In this document: positions 5,959-11,116 of the stretch, piece by piece
Numbering within the stretch: the first letter of the stretch is position 1
Layout of the letters: the number at the start of each line of letters is the position of its first letter
NCBI GenBank assembly: GCA_007116445.1
Contig: SKIM01000015.1
Location: forward strand, 1 to 11,116
Source of the DNA: Natronohydrobacter sp.
GTDB lineage: Bacteria; Pseudomonadota; Alphaproteobacteria; Rhodobacterales; Rhodobacteraceae
Length of the DNA: 11,116 nt
Direction: 5' to 3'
Program-made: the position numbers and the translations under genes
The notes under the pieces: generated by a model
Told to the model about the DNA's origin: nothing
What the model saw: only the letters and a program-made list of their open reading frames with translations
The model's database searches: none

Positions 5959-6855
5959 TCAGCGCCGGGTCTGCTCAGCCGCCACGAAACGCTCCAGCGC
6001 CTCCAGGCAGCGCGCGGTCGCGCGGGTGATCTGCGCCTCATCGGAAAGCTGCGGCGCAACAGTTGCGGCAATATGCCTGAGCCGCCGCGCGGCGCGATGG
6101 GTCAGCATCCGGTGCACAGGCTGCATCAGCGCATGGTTGCGCAACCATTGCGAAGGCTTGCCGCGCCCCTGTCCCCCGGTCAGACCAACATAGAGATCCA
6201 GCGCTGTGCTCACAGGCAAGGGCTGGCTGCGCAACTCCAGCTGCAGCGAGGCGGCCCAATCCTGCCATTTGGCGCGATGGTCGGGGTGATGGGGGATGAA
6301 GGGGATGAAGGGCGTGCGCAGCGCATCGGCGACGATGGCCCCATGCATCGCCTCGGTCAGCACCAGCCGCGCGCCCCGGATCTGGGCAATCAGCGTCATC
6401 GGATCGGCGCGCGGATCAAGATAGGTGATGCCCGCGATCTCGCAGACCCGCGCCCAGTCACCGCGCGCGATACTGTCGATATGCGGCATGAAGGCCAGAT
6501 CGATCCCTGTCGCAGGCTCCGGCAGGGGGATGGCGCGCAACAGCACCGCTGCGTCAGTGATCGCCAAGTCAGGATCGATTCCCAATATCCGGGCGGTCTG
6601 TGGGCCGCGCACCCAACAGATATTCCACGACCCGTCCTGCACATCAGGCGGGGGCGTATAGCCGCCATAACCCGAGCCCATCACATGTTTCATCGGCGCC
6701 TTGGGCAGGTAATCCCACAGGATCGAACCGATGCCGAGAAAGAGCGCATCCTCGTCTTCGTCAAGAAAGCCTTCGGGCAGCAGATGGTCCCAGAGCATCA
6801 CATTCAGCTCATCCCCGAAATTCGGCTCGGGGCCGCGATAGAATGTCAGTTTCAT
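5959..6855 (-). CDS. Polysaccharide pyruvyl transferase (ExoV-like)
   Basis: The 298-residue frame starts at ATG 6853-6855, which overlaps the flippase stop in ATGA; the open frame continues upstream but inside the flippase gene. Family features are NFGDELN at 12-18, LGIGSILWD, VMGSGYGGY, the CWVRGPQTA segment and, toward the end, LTEAMHGAIVADAL, the C-terminal His-containing motif of PF04230 enzymes. Members transfer pyruvate from phosphoenolpyruvate to a sugar as a cyclic ketal, giving the exopolysaccharide negative charge; ExoV of succinoglycan synthesis is the best known relative. Translational coupling to the flippase and adjacent glycosyltransferases supports an exopolysaccharide role. 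Which sugar is modified is unknown. Confidence 0.85.
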   Translation of the reverse strand: MKLTFYRGPEPNFGDELNVMLWDHLLPEGFLDEDEDALFLGIGSILWDYLPKAPMKHVMGSGYGGYTPPPDVQDGSWNICWVRGPQTARILGIDPDLAITDAAVLLRAIPLPEPATGIDLAFMPHIDSIARGDWARVCEIAGITYLDPRADPMTLIAQIRGARLVLTEAMHGAIVADALRTPFIPFIPHHPDHRAKWQDWAASLQLELRSQPLPVSTALDLYVGLTGGQGRGKPSQWLRNHALMQPVHRMLTHRAARRLRHIAATVAPQLSDEAQITRATARCLEALERFVAAEQTRR

Positions 6856-8348
6856 CCCTGTCCTTCCTTGCGTTTGCGCCAGAATGCGCGGGCCTGCGCG
6901 ATCTGGCTGCGCGCCAGAAGCGCGAGCGTCAGCACATAGACCACCGCCCCCGAGCCGATCTGCGCGCCAAGCAGCCCCCAGGGGCCCGCCCCCGGCACAA
7001 GCGCGGGCAGCAGCAGAACCCAGGCCATGGCCATCAATGTCGCGCATGCGGGCGCGGCAAAGCTGCTCAGATATTCCCCGAAACGCAAATCAAGCAGTTG
7101 CGCGGATTTGCGCACGGTCATGGGCCAGAGCAACACGGTCCGGCAGGCCAGCGCAATCACGACCACTGCGGCCCCGAACGGGGCCAGCACCACGATCAGC
7201 CCCCAGCCTGTCACATGGGTCAGCAACTGGTAGCGAAACCACCAGCCCGCCGCGCCCAGATAGCGGATCAGCGCGCCTTGGATGATGCCGAGCGAGGCCA
7301 TGAGCCCGGTGACACTCAGCGCCTGGACCATGATCACGGCCTCGCCCCATTGCGGGCCGAAAACCAGCGGCACGGCTGCGGGTGCGAGCACGATCAGCCC
7401 GCCAAAGACCGGAAAGCCCAGAGCGGTCGAGGCGAAGCTCGCGATGGTAAAGGCGCTCTTGCGCCGCACCGGGTCCGATTGCAGCGTGGCAAAGAGCACC
7501 CCGCTGACCGCGCCGAATGCCCCTGCCGTCAGATCCGAGAGCAATCCGAAAAGCCTGCGGGCAAAGAAATAAAGCCCCAGTGCTGCTGGTCCCAGCATCA
7601 GCCCGAAAAGCAGTTGGCTGATCCGCGACTGGTTCAGAACCTGCCCGCCCAGCGTGCTCAGCCCGAAATGCGACAGATCGCGGATCGCGGATCGCGCGAA
7701 TCCCCCCGAGGGCCGCCAGCGCGTGACCCAGACCACGATCACCATCGACACCAGCGGCGAGGTGACCTGCGACATCACCAGCCCCCAGAGCGGATGGCCC
7801 AGCCAGATCAGCGTCAGACAGATCGCCGCCCCCGCCATATTGGCCAGCACCGACCGGATCGCGAGCGCGCGAAATTCCATCCGCCGGGTCAGGAGCGCAT
7901 TGGGCACGGTGCCGATCGCGTCAAAAAACAGTTTTGATCCCAGCAGTGCCAGAATCGGCACCAGCAGATCGACCTCCTGATGCGCGGCGATGACGGGGGC
8001 GGCCAGCATCAGCAGACCATAAGCCGCGCCTGCCAGCCCCAGGCAGAGCCAGAAAACCGAATTCAGATGCTGGTCGCGCAGGTCTTCGCGCTGCACCAGC
8101 GCCTCGCCGAAAGCTGTCGGCATGACCGAGGCGATCAGCGCCACCGCCGCCGCGCCAAAGGCCACGATCCCGAAACTGACCGGATCAAGCAGCCGCGAGG
8201 TGATCAGAAAGACCAGCGCCGTGAAGAAGAGGGTGGTGAGCTGGATCAGGAAATTCCACAACCATCCCGTGATGGCTGCGCGTTTCAGACCCGCCTTCTT
8301 GAACTCATGTTGTGGCGAATCCACCAAAATATCTTCCAATCTCAGCAC
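6852..8348 (-). CDS. Polysaccharide flippase/exporter, PST family (Wzx/ExoT-like)
   Basis: The 498-residue protein is dominated by hydrophobic helices (for example LTTLFFTALVFLITS, then VAFGAAAVALIASVM and a run of later segments), consistent with 12-14 membrane spans of the MOP superfamily. The early SRLLDPVSFGIVAF segment and FGEALVQRED following it are typical of PST-type polysaccharide exporters. It would move lipid-linked repeat units across the inner membrane. The start is uncertain: GTG 8348 is the first good codon after an in-frame TGA, but its ribosome site is poor and the first helix begins only about 30 residues later. It overlaps the pyruvyl transferase start by four bases and follows the 8445-9335 gene by 96 bases, so all three could be one operon. 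Confidence 0.87.
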   Translation of the reverse strand: MLRLEDILVDSPQHEFKKAGLKRAAITGWLWNFLIQLTTLFFTALVFLITSRLLDPVSFGIVAFGAAAVALIASVMPTAFGEALVQREDLRDQHLNSVFWLCLGLAGAAYGLLMLAAPVIAAHQEVDLLVPILALLGSKLFFDAIGTVPNALLTRRMEFRALAIRSVLANMAGAAICLTLIWLGHPLWGLVMSQVTSPLVSMVIVVWVTRWRPSGGFARSAIRDLSHFGLSTLGGQVLNQSRISQLLFGLMLGPAALGLYFFARRLFGLLSDLTAGAFGAVSGVLFATLQSDPVRRKSAFTIASFASTALGFPVFGGLIVLAPAAVPLVFGPQWGEAVIMVQALSVTGLMASLGIIQGALIRYLGAAGWWFRYQLLTHVTGWGLIVVLAPFGAAVVVIALACRTVLLWPMTVRKSAQLLDLRFGEYLSSFAAPACATLMAMAWVLLLPALVPGAGPWGLLGAQIGSGAVVYVLTLALLARSQIAQARAFWRKRKEGQG

Positions 8349-8444
8349 ATCGTCTGTGGCTGACAGATATGGGCCAGCCCATCATGTCCATCGGCGCATC
8401 AGAATCTCTGCAGGCCATATACGACCTGAAGGTTTCACAATGTC

Positions 8445-9335
8445 TCAATCCTGAACGAGTCCCTGGGCGCGCGCCCAGGCGCGCGAATCGAAATCGAACA
8501 GATAATCGATGTAGTGACGCGCCTGCGTCGCTGTCCAGAGACCGTTTCGGACCTGCGGCCACCACGCGACGTCATCCACATCAAAAATGGCCGGAACCAT
8601 GAAGGCCGCAGGCACATGCGCCACTCCCAGCGCAGCAGCAACTGCAACCCTGTGATAGCCCCCCCCGCCGATTATGAATCGTAGATCCGGACCACGTCGC
8701 AGCACACGAACGCTCACCGGTCCGTAGGACAAATCATAACCGCTTTTGGAAAGTGACTCGTGGATAAGGTCCAGTCTCCGCAACTCGACACTGCGTTTCT
8801 CATATGTCAAAGGCCCGTGCCAATGGCATCCATCTACCTCCAGATGACCAGACGGGAAGCCATGTTCAGCGTTATCATGCTGTATGAAGGTCGCAACATC
8901 CCGGTGCATTTCCATCTGGGAGCGCACAAAGAACGGGGCCCAGCAGACCAGATGCGACGGGGCCGCATGAAGGGCTGCGGGCGCATCCGCGAAACCGGGC
9001 ATAGCCTGTGCGGCATTGGCGGGCTGGAAGGTCGCGTAATATTGTTCCAGAAACGCATCGGCCGCGCCCTGCCCTTGCGTGATCATCAGCCGCGCTGCAT
9101 GCGAATGGGGATGAAACTTGTTTCTGGAATGTGCAAACCCATTATAATCAACCAGTTCATCAAGGCGCAGCTGAAACAGACATGGCGCGCCATCCCAGAT
9201 CCGGTGCAACGCCTCGAGCGCATGCGCACAGATCCTTGCCTCCGGCTGCGGGGCTGGGGGCGGCCCCATGCGTTCCAGCCGCCAGCCAAGTTTGCGCAAA
9301 CCTGCCTTGGCAGTGTGCTTCAGGTTCAGGGGCAT
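8445..9335 (-). CDS. Unrecognised protein with a ParB-like segment, in exopolysaccharide operon
   Basis: The 296-residue protein starts at ATG 9333-9335 behind AAGAAGAGG. I do not recognise its family with certainty. It has no signal peptide or membrane span. The middle is rich in His and Trp (FHPHSHAARL, MHRDVATFIQHDNAEHGF, DGCHWHGPLTYEKR), which could bind metal. Residues in the last third read GPVSVRVLRRGPDLRFIIGG followed by GGYHRVAVAAALGVAHVPA, which resembles the 'dGhHRvaAa.alG...vp' motif of ParB/sulfiredoxin-type domains; those bind or hydrolyse nucleotides, but this is a motif-level similarity only. It is first in a probable three-gene minus-strand group with the flippase and pyruvyl transferase, suggesting a role in polysaccharide assembly or its control. 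Confidence 0.8.
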   Translation of the reverse strand: MPLNLKHTAKAGLRKLGWRLERMGPPPAPQPEARICAHALEALHRIWDGAPCLFQLRLDELVDYNGFAHSRNKFHPHSHAARLMITQGQGAADAFLEQYYATFQPANAAQAMPGFADAPAALHAAPSHLVCWAPFFVRSQMEMHRDVATFIQHDNAEHGFPSGHLEVDGCHWHGPLTYEKRSVELRRLDLIHESLSKSGYDLSYGPVSVRVLRRGPDLRFIIGGGGYHRVAVAAALGVAHVPAAFMVPAIFDVDDVAWWPQVRNGLWTATQARHYIDYLFDFDSRAWARAQGLVQD

Positions 9336-9582
9336 GTCCTCTTCTTTCGCACTAGCGTATCAACATCAGGCATCAAACCAGGCTGCACGCCTGCGAATAC
9401 CCACATACCAGAATCTGCGCAGGACGCATCTGGCATCAGATTTCGGGGCGCGCTTCACTCTGAATTGACGTGTATACAAGGCTTTACGCGACAGCCCTAC
9501 TATGCTCCCCTGCACCTTGAGATCAAGCCCCGATCCTCCCGCAGGCCGCGCGCCCAAACGTATGTGACAGGAACCAGATCCG
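9336..9582. promoter_or_regulatory. Divergent control region of the two exopolysaccharide transcripts
   Basis: These 247 bases separate the leftward 8445-9335 gene from the rightward glycosyltransferase at 9583. I see no coding region. An inverted repeat ATCTG-GCAT-CAGAT (9428-9441) is a possible operator. TTGACG at 9465-9470 is a -35-like sequence for the rightward gene, but no matching -10 lies at proper spacing. Confidence 0.4.
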
Positions 9583-10389
9583 ATGCCCCTTGTGACCTTC
9601 ATCATCCCGGTCCGCCATCCGCAGAATGCGCGTGACTGGGGCGCGCTCACGGCGCGGCTGGAACAGACGCTGGCCTCGGTGGCAGGTCAAAGCCACCCGG
9701 ACTGGGCCTGTGTGGTCGTCGCCAATACGGGTGCCAGCCTGCCGCCCCTGCCCGACGGCATCAGCGTGGCGCGCGTGGATCTGCCGCCCAATGACATTTA
9801 CGATCTCGCACAGCATCCACGAGAGGTCGTCTATGATGCGGTCCGCCTCGACAAGGGGCGGCGGGTGCTGGCCGGCATGCAGGCCGCGCCCGACAGCCGC
9901 TTCTTCATGGTCGTGGATGATGACGATCTGCTCAGCAATGCCATCGTCGCCCATGTTGCGCGCCACCCCGAGGCCCATGGCTGGTTTGTCGAACAAGGCT
10001 ATCTGTGGGATGATGACGGGCGATGGTTCCTGCGCATCCGCCAGTTCGACGAGCTCTGCGGCACCAGCCTGATCATCCGCCGCGATCTCTATGATCTGCC
10101 CGCCAGTGCCGAAACCGCCGGGATCGACTGGATCAAGACCATGCTGGGCAGCCATATCCGCATAAAGCCCATTCTCGCCACACGCGGCACGCCGCTCGCG
10201 CCCCTGCCCTTTCCGGGTGCGGCTTACCGCGTGGGCAGTTCGGGCTCGCACAGTCAGGCACCGGGGATCTGGCGGATGAAATTCCGCAATCGCGCCGCCT
10301 TGCGCAATCCGCGCCATCTGATCGGCAATCTGCTGCGGCTGCGCTGGGTCGGGCGCGGATTGCGGCGCGAATTCTTCGGCCGATCCTGA
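9583..10389 (+). CDS. Short GT-A glycosyltransferase (family 2-like)
   Basis: The protein has 268 residues and starts at ATG 9583, with AGGAA upstream. It opens with VTFIIPVRH, has a long first helix through QTLASVAGQSHPDW, and carries DDDD at 112-115 in FFMVVDDDDLLS, the metal-binding site of GT-A enzymes. The later part FDELCGTSLIIRRDLYDLP matches the acceptor side of family-2 transferases. The C-terminal region is Arg-rich (RLRWVGRGLRREFF) and may contact membrane phospholipid. It likely adds one sugar to the repeat unit built by the neighbouring genes. It is shorter than the 4908-5930 enzyme and not closely alike. It converges with the GH16 gene, 43 bases apart, without a clear terminator. 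Confidence 0.82.
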   Translation: MPLVTFIIPVRHPQNARDWGALTARLEQTLASVAGQSHPDWACVVVANTGASLPPLPDGISVARVDLPPNDIYDLAQHPREVVYDAVRLDKGRRVLAGMQAAPDSRFFMVVDDDDLLSNAIVAHVARHPEAHGWFVEQGYLWDDDGRWFLRIRQFDELCGTSLIIRRDLYDLPASAETAGIDWIKTMLGSHIRIKPILATRGTPLAPLPFPGAAYRVGSSGSHSQAPGIWRMKFRNRAALRNPRHLIGNLLRLRWVGRGLRREFFGRS

Positions 10390-10432
10390 GGCCAAGCGTC
10401 ATGCCCACAGGCCGCTGCGGTCACGGCCGCGC

Positions 10433-11116
10433 TCAATCCTCGGCGCGCCCCCCGCACAGCACCGAGCCGTCATGCACGCAGCCCATCCCGTAAGGCGTAT
10501 AGGCCAGCCAGTCGACATGCATCTCCAGTGGTCGGCCCGGATCCGACCAGACCCCCATCCAGTCAGTCAGGGTTTCGGTATTCCAGTGGCTGAGATAGAT
10601 CTTCTGCGCCACTTGCGGCACAGTCTCACCGGTCATTTCATGCACCAGTTCGCCCTCGACGAACCAGCGGATGCGCGCGGGCTCCCAGATGAAGGAATAG
10701 GTCAGGAAATCCGCATCTGCGCGCGCGGGCAGCGCAATGACGGCGCCGCCCTCCTGCGGCACCCCGTCGATATAGGTGCCGACCTGAAAACGCGACGTGT
10801 CGCGGGTCAGGATCTCGACATCGATTTCCTGATGGGTCTGGCCATGGACCGGGCCGATATAGGTAAACAGCGCGGCATTCGCCCCCGAAGCGCGGTCGGT
10901 GCGGATCCGGGCCTCGAACGTGCCATAGAGGAACCGGGCCTGAAGCTGGATCTCACCGCAGAGCCAGTCGCCGGGATTGGCCGGATCTTCGGCGATGCTG
11001 AGCACCAGCGCGTTGTCGCGCCGCGTCACCATCCGGCGCGACCAGGTGCAGCCATGCCAGTCGCCATTCGACCAGCCATCCGAGACCAGCCATTCCCGCG
11101 CCACCAGCGGGCGCGC
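10433..11116 (-). CDS. Glycoside hydrolase family 16 endoglycanase, C-terminal part (5' end outside window)
   Basis: The frame is open through the right edge (AR PLV before AREWLVSDGWSNGDW), so the true start and any signal peptide lie outside; GTG 11104 is only an internal codon. The segment CGEIQLQARFLYGTFEARIR is the typical strand before the active site. EIDVE at 10814-10828 is the GH16 catalytic ExDxE motif, with the first Glu as nucleophile and the last as acid/base. Next comes FLTYSFIWEPARIRWFVEGE, the family's 'W....I.WyvdG' strand. GH16 enzymes in exopolysaccharide clusters, such as ExoK, cut the secreted polymer and set its chain length. Location beside glycosyltransferases, flippase and pyruvyl transferase supports that role. 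Two late Cys (CVHDG, LCGG) may form a disulfide. Confidence 0.85.
   Translation of the reverse strand, partial: ARPLVAREWLVSDGWSNGDWHGCTWSRRMVTRRDNALVLSIAEDPANPGDWLCGEIQLQARFLYGTFEARIRTDRASGANAALFTYIGPVHGQTHQEIDVEILTRDTSRFQVGTYIDGVPQEGGAVIALPARADADFLTYSFIWEPARIRWFVEGELVHEMTGETVPQVAQKIYLSHWNTETLTDWMGVWSDPGRPLEMHVDWLAYTPYGMGCVHDGSVLCGGRAED

Noticed and set aside
4644..6071. 475-residue minus-strand open frame opposite the glycosyltransferase
   Set aside because: It crosses the promoter region of the lasso precursor and has no recognisable motif, while the plus frame has a complete GT-A fold signature.
6856..7047. 64-residue N-terminal extension of the pyruvyl transferase
   Set aside because: It would lie wholly inside the flippase coding frame and has low-complexity Gly/Ala/Arg sequence; the ATGA overlap marks the real start.
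6600..7937. 445-residue plus-strand open frame opposite the flippase
   Set aside because: Composition (Arg, Gln, His, Pro) is that of an antisense copy of a membrane protein; no motif or start site supports it.
10390..10432. Terminator between the second glycosyltransferase and GH16 gene
   Set aside because: Only a five-base GGCCG/CGGCC pairing with a nine-base loop and no T run is present.

Overview
The window is GC-rich, uses Shine-Dalgarno starts, and encodes products typical of a free-living alphaproteobacterium. Its gene styles (PQQ sugar dehydrogenase with a small cytochrome c, ExoV/ExoT/ExoK-like polysaccharide genes) suggest the Rhodobacteraceae/Paracoccaceae. The assignment is from sequence character only.

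Left edge (1-794, minus strand): the 5' part of a periplasmic PQQ-dependent sugar dehydrogenase, preceded by a small secreted c-type cytochrome that may accept its electrons.

Centre (926-4568): a rearranged lasso-peptide locus resembling the paeninodin type. It holds a minus-strand asparagine-synthetase-like macrolactam synthetase (926-2872), a divergent HPr-kinase-like P-loop kinase with a TTG start (3035-3892), and two minus-strand precursor genes that are too short or too extended to stand out (3982-4155 and 4413-4568). Both precursors have a 24-residue leader with a WxxP motif and Thr at -2. The predicted cores start Ser-Gly-Asn, have Glu at position 9 for a nine-residue ring, and end in Ser, the residue phosphorylated by lasso-peptide kinases. 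The first core also has a ring Cys and a penultimate Cys. Each precursor has its own near-identical sigma70-type promoter and its own terminator hairpin, so a whole cassette was duplicated and the cores diverged. The usual leader-binding (B1) and leader-cleaving (B2) proteins and an exporter are not in the window.

Right (4908-11116): an exopolysaccharide region. It has a family-2 glycosyltransferase (plus), a minus-strand group of an unrecognised ParB-like protein, a PST-type flippase and an ExoV-like pyruvyl transferase (the last two overlap by ATGA), a second short glycosyltransferase (plus), and a GH16 endoglycanase running off the right edge (minus). Together they fit synthesis, pyruvylation, export and trimming of a secreted polysaccharide. 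The lasso genes sit against or inside this cluster. No tRNA, rRNA, CRISPR array, insertion sequence or phage gene was seen.
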